Of a stretch of 64,000 nt of DNA, positions 34,491-44,905 are shown one piece after another. Under the pieces are notes generated by a model, which was given only the letters and a program-made list of their open reading frames with translations, was not told the DNA's origin and made no database searches. The translations under genes were made by a program, and so were the position numbers. Origin of the DNA: Deltaproteobacteria bacterium (lineage in GTDB: Bacteria; Desulfobacterota; Desulfuromonadia; Geobacterales; Pseudopelobacteraceae); NCBI GenBank assembly GCA_016182975.1, contig JACPFJ010000023.1:62001-126000 (forward strand), given 5' to 3'. Every line of letters starts with the position of its first letter. Positions within the stretch are counted from its first letter, which is position 1.

Positions 34491-37151
34491 ATGGCGCAGA
34501 AGTTCGTGTATTTCTTTGGCAATGGCCAGGCCGAGGGGCGGGCCGACATGAAGAACCTGCTGGGGGGCAAAGGGGCCAACCTGGCCGAGATGACCAGCAT
34601 CGCCCTGCCGGTCCCTCCCGGCTTCTCCATCACCACCGAGGTTTGCACCGAATTCTACAAGAACGACCGGCAGTATCCCGCATCCCTGGCCGCCGAAGTG
34701 TCCGCCAACCTGAGACGGGTTGAGGAACTGATGGGCAAGCGGTTCGGCGATCCCCAAAATCCATTGCTCGTCTCCGTCCGTTCCGGGGCCCGCGCCTCCA
34801 TGCCGGGCATGATGGATACCATCCTCAACCTCGGCCTCAACGACGCCACCGTGCAGGGGATCATCGCCCAGAGCGGCGACGAGCGCTTCGCCTACGACGC
34901 CTACCGCCGCTTCGTGCAGATGTACTCCGACGTGGTCATGGGGATGGAGAAGAACATCCTTGAGCACCTGCTGGAGCAGAAAAAGGAGGATCGCCGCGTC
35001 CACCTGGATACAGACCTGACCGCAGCCGACTGGAAGGAGTTGGTCGGGGCATTCAAGGCAAAGATCAAGGAGGTGCTCGGCCAGGAATTCCCCGAGGACC
35101 CCGAGGCGCAGCTGTGGGGCGCCATCGGCGCGGTGTTCGGCTCCTGGATGAACCAGCGCGCCATCACCTACCGCAAGCTGAACAACATACCGGCCGACTG
35201 GGGCACCGCCGTCAACGTCCAATCCATGGTCTTCGGCAACATGGGCAGCGACTGCGCCACCGGCGTGGCCTTCACCCGCGACCCCTCCACCGGCGAGAAC
35301 TACTTCTTCGGTGAATTCCTGGTCAACGCCCAGGGCGAGGACGTGGTGGCGGGTATCCGCACCCCCCAGCCGATCAACCGTGTCAAGGACAAGGACGGCA
35401 AGCTCCCCTCGATGGAAGAGGTGCTCCCCGAATGCTACCGGCAGTTGGTCCAGATCCGCGACATCCTTGAAAGGCATTACAAGGACATGCAGGACATCGA
35501 GTTCACCATCGAGAAGGGTAAACTCTTCATGTTGCAGACCCGCAACGGCAAGCGCACAGCCCCGGCGGCCATCAAGATCGCCGTGGATATGGTGAACGAA
35601 GGGCTGATCGACAAGAAGACCGCTGTCCTGCGTGTGGCCCCCAACCAACTCGACCAGCTTCTGCACCCCTGTCTTGATCCCAAGGCCGAAAAACAGATCA
35701 TCGCCAAGGGCTTGCCCGCCTCGCCCGGGGCCGTCTCCGGCGAAGTGGTCTTTACCGCCGACGAGGCCGAGGCCGAGGCCAAAATGGGGCGAAAGGTCAT
35801 CCTGGTGCGCATCGAGACATCCCCCGAGGACATCCACGGCATGCACGCCGCCCAGGGTATCCTCACCGCCCGCGGCGGCATGACCTCGCATGCGGCGGTT
35901 GTGGCGCGCGGCATGGGCAAATGCTGCGTGGCCGGCTGCGGCGACATCAAGGTGGATTATACCGGCGAGACCCTCACCGCCCGCAATGGCCTGGTGGTGA
36001 AGAAGGGCGACATCATCACCCTGAACGGTTCCTGCGGCGAGGTGATGCTGGGAGCGGTCCCGACCATCCCGGTCCAACTGACCGGTGACTTCGGCACGCT
36101 GATGGGGTGGGTGGACAGCTTCCGCACCATGAAGGTGCGCGCCAATGCCGACACGCCCCACGACTCCAAGGTTGCCCGCGATTTCGGGGCCGAGGGGATC
36201 GGCCTGTGCCGTACCGAACATATGTTCTTCGATGCCGAGCGGATCGCCGCCGTGCGTGAGATGATCCTGTCCGAGGAGCTGGAGGGACGCGAGCTGGCGC
36301 TGGCAAAGATTCTCCCCATGCAGCGGGGTGATTTCACCGGCATATTCCGAGAGATGAAGGGGCTGCCGGTCACCATCCGCCTGCTCGACCCGCCGCTGCA
36401 CGAGTTCCTCCCCCAGGAGGAGAAGGACATCGAGGATCTGGCCCGAACCATGAAGGTTTCGGTCAATGCCCTGAAGCACAAGGTGGAGTTCCTGCACGAG
36501 TTCAACCCCATGCTCGGCCACCGCGGCTGCCGCCTGGGGATCACCTTCCCCGAGATCTACGACATGCAGGTGCGGGCCATCATGGAAGCGGCCTGCGGAC
36601 TGGTCAAGGACGAGGGCTTCACCATCGTGCCGGAGATCATGATCCCCTTGATCGCCACGGCCAAGGAGTTGCAGGTCCTCAAGCAGAACGCCGTTGCGAT
36701 CTGCGAGGAGGTCATCGCCAGCTACGGCGTCAAGGTGGAGTACCTGATCGGCACCATGATCGAGCTTCCGCGCGCGGCCCTGACCGCCGACGAGATCGCC
36801 GGCGAGGCCGAGTTCTTCTCCTTCGGCACCAACGACCTGACCCAGACCACCTTCGGCCTTTCCCGCGACGATGCCGGCAAGTTCCTCCCCTTCTACGTGG
36901 ACAACGGCATCCTGCCGGAGGATCCCTTCGTGTCGCTGGACCAGGAGGGGGTCGGCCAGCTGGTGAAGATCGCCTGCCAAAAGGGGCGCACCACCCGCCA
37001 GGGGATCAAGCTCGGCATCTGCGGCGAGCACGGCGGCGATCCGGCCTCGGTCATCTTCTGCCATAACATCGGGCTGGACTACGTCTCCTGCTCCCCCTTC
37101 CGGGTGCCCATCGCCCGCCTGGCGGCGGCGCACGCGGCGCTGGCCTCGTAG
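34491..37151 (+). CDS. ppdK: Pyruvate, phosphate dikinase
   Basis: This enzyme interconverts pyruvate, ATP and phosphate with phosphoenolpyruvate, AMP and pyrophosphate. The 886-residue protein has the N-terminal ATP-grasp part (GGKGANLAEM near 24-33), the swivelling phosphohistidine domain with TSHAAVVARG (catalytic His467) and the C-terminal PEP/pyruvate barrel. The barrel includes LIGTMIELPRAAL and GICGEHGGDP. AGGAGG lies upstream of the ATG. The enzyme fits gluconeogenic growth on acetate, typical of this bacterial group. A 20-bp terminator hairpin follows. Confidence 0.97.
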   Translation: MAQKFVYFFGNGQAEGRADMKNLLGGKGANLAEMTSIALPVPPGFSITTEVCTEFYKNDRQYPASLAAEVSANLRRVEELMGKRFGDPQNPLLVSVRSGARASMPGMMDTILNLGLNDATVQGIIAQSGDERFAYDAYRRFVQMYSDVVMGMEKNILEHLLEQKKEDRRVHLDTDLTAADWKELVGAFKAKIKEVLGQEFPEDPEAQLWGAIGAVFGSWMNQRAITYRKLNNIPADWGTAVNVQSMVFGNMGSDCATGVAFTRDPSTGENYFFGEFLVNAQGEDVVAGIRTPQPINRVKDKDGKLPSMEEVLPECYRQLVQIRDILERHYKDMQDIEFTIEKGKLFMLQTRNGKRTAPAAIKIAVDMVNEGLIDKKTAVLRVAPNQLDQLLHPCLDPKAEKQIIAKGLPASPGAVSGEVVFTADEAEAEAKMGRKVILVRIETSPEDIHGMHAAQGILTARGGMTSHAAVVARGMGKCCVAGCGDIKVDYTGETLTARNGLVVKKGDIITLNGSCGEVMLGAVPTIPVQLTGDFGTLMGWVDSFRTMKVRANADTPHDSKVARDFGAEGIGLCRTEHMFFDAERIAAVREMILSEELEGRELALAKILPMQRGDFTGIFREMKGLPVTIRLLDPPLHEFLPQEEKDIEDLARTMKVSVNALKHKVEFLHEFNPMLGHRGCRLGITFPEIYDMQVRAIMEAACGLVKDEGFTIVPEIMIPLIATAKELQVLKQNAVAICEEVIASYGVKVEYLIGTMIELPRAALTADEIAGEAEFFSFGTNDLTQTTFGLSRDDAGKFLPFYVDNGILPEDPFVSLDQEGVGQLVKIACQKGRTTRQGIKLGICGEHGGDPASVIFCHNIGLDYVSCSPFRVPIARLAAAHAALAS

Positions 37152-37172
37152 CATCCTGAAATTCTGCATTCG

Positions 37173-37217
37173 CAAACAAAAAGGGATGGGTCTTGACGAC
37201 CCATCCCTTTTTGTTTG
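37173..37217. terminator. Bidirectional terminator between ppdK and the chemoreceptor gene
   Basis: A perfect 20-bp stem (37173-37192 with 37198-37217) encloses a 5-base loop. It has a GC core GGGATGGGTC and A/T-rich flanks on both sides, so it can end ppdK on the plus strand and the chemoreceptor gene on the minus strand. Confidence 0.92.
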
Positions 37218-37294
37218 GCTTATCTCGCTATGGAATCAAAACCGGAAAAACTTAGGGACGTGGAATAAACGGATATTTGTTTGTTCCGAGTCCC

Positions 37295-38476
37295 TTAAGC
37301 CAGTTTGAAGCGGTTCACCATCTGCTGGAGCTCGGTGGCCGACCTGGAGAGCTCCGCCGCCGCCTGCTCCGTCCTTTGTGCCCCATTGGCGGCGTCGTTG
37401 ATCACGTCCGAGATGCGGCGCATGCTCTCGGTAATGTTCATGCTGGTGGCTGACTGTTCTTCCGCTGCCGTGGCCACCTGGGAGACATGCTCGATCAGGG
37501 GGGCGATGTGCGCCTTGATGGCGCCGATGGCCTGGCTGGAGAGTTGGACATCCTTGGTGCCGCTGCGGACGCTGTTTGCGCTTTGCTCCATCGAGGTGAC
37601 CACGTTCTTGACGTCCCCCTGAAGGGAGGCGATGATGGACTGGACTTCCCGCGTGGCCTTGGTCGTACGCTCGGCAAGGCTGCGGACCTCATCGGCGACA
37701 ACCGCGAAACCACGCCCCTGATCTCCGGCCCTGGCGGCCTCAATGGCGGCATTCAGGGCAAGGAGGTTGGTCTGATCGGCGATATCCCCGATTGCGACCA
37801 CAATGTCGCCGATACGTTCGGAGTTGGCGCCCAGCGCCTTGACGGCCTCCATGGTGCCGATCACCATCCGCTCGATCTCCCCCATCATGGAGGTCATGCT
37901 GGAAATGGTTGCTTCACCGCTCTTGGTCGCACTGTTGGTACCGGATGCCTTGTCCGCCATCTCCTGGCAGCTGTGCGAGATGGTGGCGCTGACGGATGCC
38001 ATTTCATCCACCGCAGTGGTTATGGCAACGGATTGGCTGGAGGCGTTCCCGGTTCCATCGGCGATCTGCGCCGATGTGGTGCTCAAAAGTTCGGAAGCGG
38101 AGGTGAGATGGCCCGCCGTACCCTGGATTCCGGCTATCATGCTGCGCATGGAACCTTGCAGCTCCTTCATGGCGGAGAGCATCTTACTGAATTCGTTCCG
38201 GCGGAGTATGGTGATCTCCTCGCTCAGGTCGCCGCCGGCCATGGTCTGCAGATACGCGATGGCCCTCTGGATCGGCCTGTTGATCGACCAGATGTTGATC
38301 CAGCCGAAGATCGCACCGAGGATAATGAAGAGCGGCGTGGAACCGTACTTGATCAGCGGTGACTCGAACTGGGCGGTGAAGCCCGCTGCGAGGATGCAGA
38401 GACTGTAACAGAAACAGAGGGTGGAGAGGCGGAATTTGATGGAACAGTTGAGATACATATTCCAGAGCGCGTTCAT
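37295..38476 (-). CDS. Methyl-accepting chemotaxis protein without periplasmic domain
   Basis: This 393-residue chemoreceptor has two close transmembrane helices (about 16-35 and 45-65), separated by only a short loop, then a HAMP-like region and a signalling domain. The highly conserved hairpin tip is visible as [22 protein letters not shown] and [16 protein letters not shown]. With almost no periplasmic sensor it may sense membrane or cytoplasmic signals. The start at 38476 is set by GAGGAG eight bases upstream; the longer frame adds 25 unlikely residues. Confidence 0.92.
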   Translation of the reverse strand: MNALWNMYLNCSIKFRLSTLCFCYSLCILAAGFTAQFESPLIKYGSTPLFIILGAIFGWINIWSINRPIQRAIAYLQTMAGGDLSEEITILRRNEFSKMLSAMKELQGSMRSMIAGIQGTAGHLTSASELLSTTSAQIADGTGNASSQSVAITTAVDEMASVSATISHSCQEMADKASGTNSATKSGEATISSMTSMMGEIERMVIGTMEAVKALGANSERIGDIVVAIGDIADQTNLLALNAAIEAARAGDQGRGFAVVADEVRSLAERTTKATREVQSIIASLQGDVKNVVTSMEQSANSVRSGTKDVQLSSQAIGAIKAHIAPLIEHVSQVATAAEEQSATSMNITESMRRISDVINDAANGAQRTEQAAAELSRSATELQQMVNRFKLA

Positions 38477-38633
38477 TGTAAGCTCCTCGCAATAGAGTGC
38501 AGGTGAAATTCCCCCCAAAACGCCTTCATTAGCCGCAACGCAATATAACAAATCCTATGATGCTATGCAATAAATCCATCTTTCGAGTGCACATTATTGT
38601 TTTATCACAAACTAGATATGCCGGCGCATTGCC

Positions 38634-40040
38634 TCAGCAGGTTGAGGCATGCTCCAGCGCCCGATGAACCCTCCGGACGGTCTCAGCGCTACCAAGCGTC
38701 TCGATGATCTCGCCGATACCGGGCGCCTGGGTGCCACCCGAAAGGGCGATGCGCAGCGGCTGACCCAACTGGGGCATCTTCCACCCCTTCTCGGCGCAAA
38801 GATCCTTGAGCAGGGCATCGAACTCGGCTGCCGTACGGGCGGACGTGGTAGCCAGCCTCTCCGCAACCGTCGCGTAGACAGCCAGCAGGTGCCCCTTTTC
38901 GAACTTGGCCATGGCGGTCTCGTCGTAAGCCTCAGGCGCAAGGTAGTAAAAAAGGGCGCCCTCGGCCATTTCTATCAGGGTGCGGGCACGTTCCTGCAGG
39001 GTCTTGACCACTGCGGCGAGCTGCGGTCCGCCGGCACTCGGATCGGCGCCCCGTTCCGCCAGGAACGGGGCCAGCAGCCCGGCAAGGCGCTGCGGGTCGC
39101 CGGTCTTGATGTAGTGCGCGTTCAGCCACAAGAGCTTGTCCGGATTGAAAACGCTGGCAGAGCGGCCGACCTGGGCGATGTCGAAGGAGGCGATCATCTC
39201 CTCGCGCGAGAAGATCTCCTGATCGCCATGACTCCACCCCAGTCGCACCAGGTAATTGACCAGCGCCTCGGGGAGAAGACCCATGTCGCGGTAGGCGATC
39301 ACGCTGGTCGCGCCATGGCGCTTGGAGAGGCGGGCCTTGTCGGCCCCCAGGATCATGGGGACGTGGGCGAACAAGGGAACCGGGAAGCCGAGCGCCTGGT
39401 AGAGCAGGATCTGGCGCGGTGTGTTGTTGACGTGGTCGTCGCCGCGGATGACGTGGGTGATGCGCATGACGGCATCGTCGATCACCACGCAGAAGTTGTA
39501 GGTGGGGGTGCCGTCGCTGCGCTGGATGATCAGGTCGTCCAGTTCCTCGTTGGGAAAGGTGATGGTCCCCTTGATCTGGTCGTCGAAGGAGGTCGAGCCA
39601 TCCTGCGGCGCACGGAAACGGACCACGAAGGGCCTGTCCCCCGGCTGTTCGGTCAGGGTGCGGCACCTGCCGTCGTACTTGGGCTTGCGCCCCTCCCGCA
39701 TGGCCAGCTCGCGCCTGGCCTCCAACTCATCGGCCGTGCAGTAGCAACGGTAGGCCTTGTCCAGGTCCACGAGTTTCTGGACATAATCCTTGTAGAGCGG
39801 AAAGTTTGCCGACTGGTAGAATGGCCCCTCGTCCCAATCCAGCCCGAGCCACTCCATCCCCTGCAGGATGGCGTCCACGGATTCACTGGTGGAGCGCTCC
39901 ACGTCGGTGTCCTCGATGCGCAAAATGAATACGCCGCCATGTTTTCTGGCCATCAACCAGTTGAACAGGGCGGTGCGGGCGCCCCCAACGTGGAGGTAAC
40001 CGGTGGGGCTGGGGGCGAAGCGGACGCGAATCCCGGACAT
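38634..40040 (-). CDS. gltX: Glutamyl-tRNA synthetase
   Basis: GltX charges tRNA-Glu. The 468-residue class I synthetase begins with [20 protein letters not shown], holding the HIGH-type motif. It has the KMSKS equivalent as LSKRHGA near residue 245, and the anticodon-binding helical domain occupies the C-terminal third. ATG 40040 is chosen because the conserved N-terminus begins there, and GGAG lies upstream. The acyl-CoA ligase gene diverges from it. Non-discriminating activity toward tRNA-Gln cannot be judged from sequence alone. Confidence 0.96.
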   Translation of the reverse strand: MSGIRVRFAPSPTGYLHVGGARTALFNWLMARKHGGVFILRIEDTDVERSTSESVDAILQGMEWLGLDWDEGPFYQSANFPLYKDYVQKLVDLDKAYRCYCTADELEARRELAMREGRKPKYDGRCRTLTEQPGDRPFVVRFRAPQDGSTSFDDQIKGTITFPNEELDDLIIQRSDGTPTYNFCVVIDDAVMRITHVIRGDDHVNNTPRQILLYQALGFPVPLFAHVPMILGADKARLSKRHGATSVIAYRDMGLLPEALVNYLVRLGWSHGDQEIFSREEMIASFDIAQVGRSASVFNPDKLLWLNAHYIKTGDPQRLAGLLAPFLAERGADPSAGGPQLAAVVKTLQERARTLIEMAEGALFYYLAPEAYDETAMAKFEKGHLLAVYATVAERLATTSARTAAEFDALLKDLCAEKGWKMPQLGQPLRIALSGGTQAPGIGEIIETLGSAETVRRVHRALEHASTC

Positions 40041-40214
40041 GCAGCACTCCTTCTTTATTCCAATGGATGATATAATGAATTTGTATCCAATCACTATAGC
40101 ATTGCCGGCTGTTCCGAAAAAGCACTTTCTGCTGCCTGACGCGCCCGCTTCAGGTGTGGACAAGCGCAGCGACGGCATGGTAGAAGCTGCAATGCGGAAA
40201 GGGCGGGAGGGTAT

Positions 40215-42074
40215 ATGCATACCATCGACTCACTCATCAGGGAGAGTTGCGGAAGGTACAGCGACAAGGCGGCGTTGCGCCACAAGGTAAACGGCGTCTG
40301 GCAGGATGTCACCTACGGTGACCTGTGGCTGTTGTCGGACCGCATTGCCGCCGGGCTGATCCGAGCCGGCTTCAAAGCCGGCAACCATGCGGCGCTGCTG
40401 GCCCCCTCCTCACCCTACTGGGTTGCCGCCTACCTGGGCATCCTCAAGTCCGGTGGGGTTGTGGTACCCATCGACAAGGAGCTCAAAAGCGGCGAGTTGC
40501 GCCATATCCTGACCGACAGCGATACACGGGTCGTCTTTAGCGCCCCTCCCTGTCTCGACCTGCTGCTGGAGATCATCGCGGACATCCCCGCCCTGGAAAA
40601 GGTCGTCATGCTGACCCCAGCCGTCGCCGGCGCCATCGATCCTCAGATGTCGCGGGCAATGGAGGCGCTGCTGGAAGAGTGGCGCGACCTGGCAGTCTCT
40701 CTCAAGGTGCCTCCGAAACGGACAGAGCGCATCGAGGCGCTGGCGCGCCAGGTGCACCGGCTGTACAGCGCATCGGCCGCCAAGGGGGAAGAGCGGGAGG
40801 CCGTCGACCCCTTCGCCTCCATCGAGACGGTTCGCAAGCAGCTCACCCGCGAGGGAAGGCTTCTGGCGCTGGACGCCTTCTGCCACAGCGCCCCGCTGCC
40901 CGAAAAACCCAGGCAGCCGCAGGATACGGCGGTGATCCTCTATACCTCCGGCACCACGGGGCGTTCCAAGGGCGCCATGTTGAGCCACGCCAACATCGTC
41001 TCCAACATCCAGGGTGCCATCGGCCACCTGGGCTTGGACGCATCTATTCACACCCTCTCGTTTCTGCCGATCAATCACGTCTTCGAGCAGGTCTGCGGTG
41101 TCCTCTTGCCGCTCGTACTGGGTGGCACGGTCTCGTTTTGCGAATCCCTGAAAAAGCTGGGAGAGAACCTGGCCGAGGTCCGGCCGACCTTCCTGCTGGG
41201 GGTGCCGGCGGTCTACCGCATGGTGCTTGACCGGATCATGAAAGGGATTGGCGCGCGGAGGCTCTCCCGCATTCTCTTCTCCCTCCCGCTGACGCGCCCC
41301 CTGGTAACCGCCAAGGTGCGCCGGGCCTTCGGCTCGGGCACGATCTTCATCAGCGGCGGGGCCGCCCTGGACCCGGCCATCGCCGAGGGTCTGACCAGGC
41401 TTGGTCTGACAATCTACCAGGGGTACGGCATCACCGAGACGTCTCCCATCATCAGCGCCGAACAGCCCGGGGCCACGCGGCCGGGCAGCGTGGGACGTCT
41501 GCTGCATGGCGTAGAGGTGCGGATCGACAGCCCCAACGAGGAGCAGGTGGGAGAGATCCTGGTCAAGGGGCCGAACGTCATGCAGGGGTACTACAAGAAA
41601 CCCCAAGCCACGGCAGAGGTGCTGGCGGAGGGGTGGTACCGCAGCGGCGACCTGGGCAGGCTCGACGCTGACGGTTTCCTGACGATCTGCGGCCGGGTCA
41701 AGAACCTGATCGTCACCCCCAACGGCAAGAACGTCTACCCGGAGGAGGTGGAGAACGAGCTGCTGAAGAGCCCCTTCATCGCCGAGGTCATGGTCTACGG
41801 CCACAGGATAGGTCCGGCGGCCGAGGAGGTGCATGCGATCATCTATCCCGACCAGGAGGCGCTGGATAACTACTGCCGCAGCCGGGGGGCCTGCCCCATG
41901 AACGAGGGGGACGTGGAGGCGCTGTTGCGGGCTGAGGTCCAGGCGGCCTGCGGCGCGCTGGCCGATTACAAACGGGTGCGCCGCTTCACAGTCCGCGAGG
42001 ACGAGTTCCCCAAGACCACCACCCGCAAGATCAAGCGCTTCGAGGTGGAGGCGAGCATATCCACCGGGAATTGA
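40215..42074 (+). CDS. Long-chain acyl-CoA synthetase-like AMP ligase
   Basis: This 619-residue adenylate-forming enzyme belongs to the acyl-CoA synthetase family. The P-loop reads [18 protein letters not shown] (about 238-255). Later motifs include [23 protein letters not shown] and the C-terminal lysine region [11 protein letters not shown]. The closest pattern is that of long-chain fatty acid ligases (FadD/FAA type). An unusual charged insert (about 160-225) lies before the P-loop. The fatty-acid chain length and whether CoA is the acceptor are not determined by the sequence. Confidence 0.88.
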   Translation: MHTIDSLIRESCGRYSDKAALRHKVNGVWQDVTYGDLWLLSDRIAAGLIRAGFKAGNHAALLAPSSPYWVAAYLGILKSGGVVVPIDKELKSGELRHILTDSDTRVVFSAPPCLDLLLEIIADIPALEKVVMLTPAVAGAIDPQMSRAMEALLEEWRDLAVSLKVPPKRTERIEALARQVHRLYSASAAKGEEREAVDPFASIETVRKQLTREGRLLALDAFCHSAPLPEKPRQPQDTAVILYTSGTTGRSKGAMLSHANIVSNIQGAIGHLGLDASIHTLSFLPINHVFEQVCGVLLPLVLGGTVSFCESLKKLGENLAEVRPTFLLGVPAVYRMVLDRIMKGIGARRLSRILFSLPLTRPLVTAKVRRAFGSGTIFISGGAALDPAIAEGLTRLGLTIYQGYGITETSPIISAEQPGATRPGSVGRLLHGVEVRIDSPNEEQVGEILVKGPNVMQGYYKKPQATAEVLAEGWYRSGDLGRLDADGFLTICGRVKNLIVTPNGKNVYPEEVENELLKSPFIAEVMVYGHRIGPAAEEVHAIIYPDQEALDNYCRSRGACPMNEGDVEALLRAEVQAACGALADYKRVRRFTVREDEFPKTTTRKIKRFEVEASISTGN

Positions 42075-42078
42075 TCAA

Positions 42079-43020
42079 CTACCCCACCCGGCACCCCTGC
42101 CAGGTACCCCGTCTTGTCAATTCGTTGACTATCGCAAACCACATCTGGTTGTTCTTCAGCCCCCACTGGGGCGCCACGCGGATCGCCAGCGGGGCCGAAC
42201 CGTAAAGGCGCTGGACGGTGATCCGCGCCGGGAGGCGCTCCAGGAAGTCGGCCGCGACCGCCACGTACTCCGGAAGCGTCAGCGGCGTGAACCCGCCGTG
42301 TCGGTGCATCTCGGCCAGCCCGGTCCCCTCCACGGCGTGCAACTGGTGCAGCTTGACCGAGTCGATCGCTAGGGAGGCGAGAAGGTCCGCCGTCTTCAGG
42401 AACTCCGTTGCGGTCTCGCCGGGGAAGCCGTAGATCAGGTGCGCGCAGATGTCAATATTCCGACCCGCCGCCCGCTCCACGGCCGACACGAAATCCTCCA
42501 GGGTGTGCCCGCGGTTGATGCGCGTCAATATATCGTCGTCCATGGACTGCAACCCCAGCTCCAGGCAGACGTAATGCGTCCGGGCGATCTCCGTCAACAG
42601 CTCCAGGGCCTCGTCGGAGAGGGCGTCGGGGCGGGTGCCGACCGAGATGCCGAGCACGTCCGGGTGGTCCAGGGCGCGGCGGTAGAGCCCGGACAGGTGT
42701 TCCACCGAGCCATAGGTGTTGGTGTACTTCTGGAAGTAGATGATGAATTTCTGCGAGCCGAGTCGCCGGCGGTGGTAGGCCATCCCTGCTGCCATCTGCT
42801 CTTCAATGGGTATGACCGGCTGGGTCTCCCTGGGGGAAAAAGAGACGTTGTTGCAGTAGATGCAGCCGCCGGTCCCCTTGCTGCCGTCGCGGTTGGGGCA
42901 GGTGAAACCGGCGTCCACGTTGACCTTGCTGACCCGGCAGCCGAAACGGCGGCGCAGGTAGTGGCCGTAGGAGTGGATGCGCAGTTGTGGATGGATGGTC
43001 TCGTCAGGGATTGATGGCAT
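42079..43020 (-). CDS. Radical SAM protein of the YhcC family
   Basis: This 313-residue radical SAM protein matches the YhcC (TIGR01212) type. The cluster-binding region is CPNRDGSKGTGGCIYC, a longer spacing than the standard CxxxCxxC and characteristic of the family. Other matches are NTYGSVEHLSGLY, SVGTRPD and ELGLQSMDDD. The reaction is unknown. It overlaps the end of thiE by 17 bases, so it is probably the last gene of the thi operon, although no thiamine role is established. ATG 43020 is preferred to TTG 43029. Confidence 0.9.
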   Translation of the reverse strand: MPSIPDETIHPQLRIHSYGHYLRRRFGCRVSKVNVDAGFTCPNRDGSKGTGGCIYCNNVSFSPRETQPVIPIEEQMAAGMAYHRRRLGSQKFIIYFQKYTNTYGSVEHLSGLYRRALDHPDVLGISVGTRPDALSDEALELLTEIARTHYVCLELGLQSMDDDILTRINRGHTLEDFVSAVERAAGRNIDICAHLIYGFPGETATEFLKTADLLASLAIDSVKLHQLHAVEGTGLAEMHRHGGFTPLTLPEYVAVAADFLERLPARITVQRLYGSAPLAIRVAPQWGLKNNQMWFAIVNELTRRGTWQGCRVG

Positions 43021-43645
43021 GCTCTTCAATGGCTCGAAGCAGGGATTGGGCGGCGGCCCGCGGGTCGGGGACCGCCATGACGGCCGAGATCAGGGCGATG
43101 CCGCTGGCCCCTGCCGCCATGACCGCGGCGATATTGTCCCGTTTTATCCCCCCCAGGGCGAAGACCGGGATGGCCAGGGCCGCAGCGGCCGCCCGCAGCG
43201 CTTCCGGGCCGAGCGGCGCGCCGTAGGCCGCCTTGGATGGGGTGTAATAAACAGGGCCGAAGGTGACGAAGTCAGCGCCGTCCGCCTCGGCCCGCACGGC
43301 CTCGTCTACGGCGTGGGCCGAGTAGCCGATCAGGTGCCGCGGACCCAGCAGCCGGCGCGCCGCGGCCACCGGCAGGCCGTCCTTGCCGAGATGTACGCCG
43401 TCGGCCTCCACGGCCAGGGCGATGTCCGGGCGGTCGTTGATGATGAGCCGCGCCCCGTACTCACGGGTGATGCGCCGCAGTTCCGCGGCCAGGGCGTAAA
43501 GCTCGCCGCCGGGGAGGTCCTTTTCCCTGAGTTGCAGCGCCCGCACGCCCCCTTCCAGGGCTTGTCGCACGACCGACTGCAGGGGACGACCGCCGGTCTG
43601 GCGGCGGTCAGTGATCAGGTAGATGGGAAAATCTATAGTCGGCAT
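43004..43645 (-). CDS. thiE: Thiamine-phosphate synthase
   Basis: ThiE joins the pyrimidine and thiazole phosphates to give thiamine phosphate. The 213-residue TIM-barrel protein shows the family motifs ALQLREKDL, LIINDRPDIALA and DGVHLGKDGLP, and FVTFGPVYYTPSK near 135-150. It is the third gene of the operon behind a TPP riboswitch, downstream of thiG with a 52-base gap, and overlaps the radical SAM gene. Confidence 0.95.
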   Translation of the reverse strand: MPTIDFPIYLITDRRQTGGRPLQSVVRQALEGGVRALQLREKDLPGGELYALAAELRRITREYGARLIINDRPDIALAVEADGVHLGKDGLPVAAARRLLGPRHLIGYSAHAVDEAVRAEADGADFVTFGPVYYTPSKAAYGAPLGPEALRAAAAALAIPVFALGGIKRDNIAAVMAAGASGIALISAVMAVPDPRAAAQSLLRAIEEHAINP

Positions 43646-43697
43646 GTTTTGGACACGCAGGGGGGAGGCGCTGCCTCGCCCGCAGGTGGCTGCCCCA

Positions 43698-44480
43698 TCA
43701 GGCCAGCAGCCCCTCTATGGGGCTGGATGCGTTGGCGTAGAGCTTCCTCGGGATGCGGCCGGCCTTATAGGAGAGGCGGCCGGCGATGATTGCCAGCTTC
43801 ATGGCCTCTGCCATGGCGATCGGGTCCCGGGCGCCGGCGATGGCGGTATTCATCAGCACACCGTCGCAGCCGAGCTCCATGGCGATGGCCGCGTCGGAGG
43901 CGGAACCGACGCCGGCGTCCACGATGACCGGCACCTTGACCGTCTCCAGGATGATCCTGATGTTGTAGGGGTTGCGGATGCCGAGACCGCTGCCGATGGG
44001 CGCGCCCAGCGGCATCACCGCCGCGCAGCCGATGTCCTCCAGCTTGCGGCACATGATCACGTCGTCGCTGGTGTAGGGAAGCACGGTGAAGCCCTCCTTG
44101 ACCAGTATTCTGGCCGCCTTGAGCAGTTCCTCGTTGTCAGGGAAGAGGGTCTTTTCGTCTCCCAGGACCTCCAGCTTGACGAAATCCGAGAGCCCGGCCT
44201 CGCGTGCCAGGCGGCAGGTGCGCACGGCGTCGTCGGCCGTGTAGCAGCCGGCGGTATTGGGGAGCAGGGTGTAGCGCTTGGGGTCGATGTAATCCAGAAG
44301 CGACTCTTGGCTTCGGTCGGAGATATTGACCCGCCGCACGGCCACGGTGATGATCTCGGCCCCCGAGACCTCCAGGGCCTGGGCCATCTGCTGGAAGCTG
44401 GCGTACTTGCCGGTTCCCACCATCAGGCGGGAGTTGAATTCACGCCCGGCGATGATCAGTTTGTCGTTTTGGATGGACAT
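43698..44480 (-). CDS. thiG: Thiazole synthase
   Basis: ThiG builds the thiazole ring of thiamine from deoxyxylulose phosphate, dehydroglycine and sulfur delivered by ThiS thiocarboxylate. The 260-residue barrel contains the Schiff-base lysine in [10 protein letters not shown], the pattern TVAVRRVNI near the N-terminus and [20 protein letters not shown] toward the C-terminus. GAGGAG lies upstream of the ATG. The gene is intact, although the adjacent thiS that should supply its sulfur carrier is damaged. Confidence 0.96.
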   Translation of the reverse strand: MSIQNDKLIIAGREFNSRLMVGTGKYASFQQMAQALEVSGAEIITVAVRRVNISDRSQESLLDYIDPKRYTLLPNTAGCYTADDAVRTCRLAREAGLSDFVKLEVLGDEKTLFPDNEELLKAARILVKEGFTVLPYTSDDVIMCRKLEDIGCAAVMPLGAPIGSGLGIRNPYNIRIILETVKVPVIVDAGVGSASDAAIAMELGCDGVLMNTAIAGARDPIAMAEAMKLAIIAGRLSYKAGRIPRKLYANASSPIEGLLA

Positions 44481-44525
44481 ATCGTGATTATCTCCTCTAC
44501 AGTTTTGTGCCCACAGGTTAACATC

Positions 44526-44602
44526 AAGGTTGAGGGTAAGGTTGAGGTTGAGAAATGGCCTTCAGGACGCTTATTCTTGACCTTAACCCCAGCCTCAACC
44601 TG
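44526..44602. repeat. GGTTGAG-type short repeats in inverted arrangement
   Basis: Between thiG and the thiS remnant there is a run of GGTTGAGGGTAAGGTTGAGGTTGAG (44528-44552; units GGTTGAG/GGTAAG). On the other side are complementary units CCTTAACCCCAGCCTCAACC (44581-44600). The two runs could pair in part to give a loose hairpin in the operon mRNA. Its role is unknown. Confidence 0.6.
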
Positions 44603-44606
44603 TTTC

Positions 44607-44763
44607 TCATCCTCCGCCCACAAAGTGGACGATCTCGATCCTGTCCCCCGCTGAGAGGACGTGGGTTTCATGGGCCGCTTTCGGGACGATGTCGAGGTTC
44701 CCCTCCACCGACGGTACTGTTGTCCCTGATATCGGCGGCGTCACCATTCAGTCTGACCAGCAT
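44607..44763 (-). pseudogene. thiS: Sulfur carrier protein ThiS, internally deleted and frameshifted
   Basis: From ATG 44763, behind a good GGAGG site, the frame reads MLVRLNGDAADIRDNSTV and then runs to a premature TGA after 31 codons. A different frame starting just after STV reads VEGNLDIVPKAAHETHV and continues to IEIVHFVGGG and a stop at 44607. That is a proper ThiS C-terminus with the essential Gly-Gly. The whole interval is 157 bases, against about 201 for a normal 66-residue ThiS. About 44 bases in the middle are therefore missing, which also shifts the frame. The 44-base figure is an inference from family length. Confidence 0.85.
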
Positions 44764-44780
44764 GTCTGCCTCCACAAACG

Positions 44781-44803
44781 GAAAAAGCCGCGAAAGCGGC
44801 TTG
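44781..44803 (-). terminator. Riboswitch-controlled terminator of the thi operon
   Basis: On the minus strand AAGCCGC, loop TTTC and GCGGCTT are followed by TTTTC. It lies between the TPP aptamer and thiS, the usual place for a transcription-terminating expression platform. Confidence 0.85.
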
Positions 44804-44817
44804 TGAATGTTCGTCGG

Positions 44818-44905
44818 TTGCGCTTCCCTACGCCGGCATTACCCGGATCAGGTACTAAGGGTCGCGGCCATGATGCCGCTCTCAGTCGAAACTCCCCCAG
44901 CGTTT
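44818..44905 (-). promoter_or_regulatory. TPP (thiamine) riboswitch
   Basis: Reading the minus strand, the conserved thi-box elements appear in order: GGGGGAGT, CTGAGAG, GACCCTTAGTACCTGAT, CCGGGTAATGCC and GGCGTAGGGAAG. This is a complete TPP aptamer core. A terminator follows about 15 bases downstream, so high TPP should stop transcription of thiS-thiG-thiE and the radical SAM gene. Confidence 0.95.
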
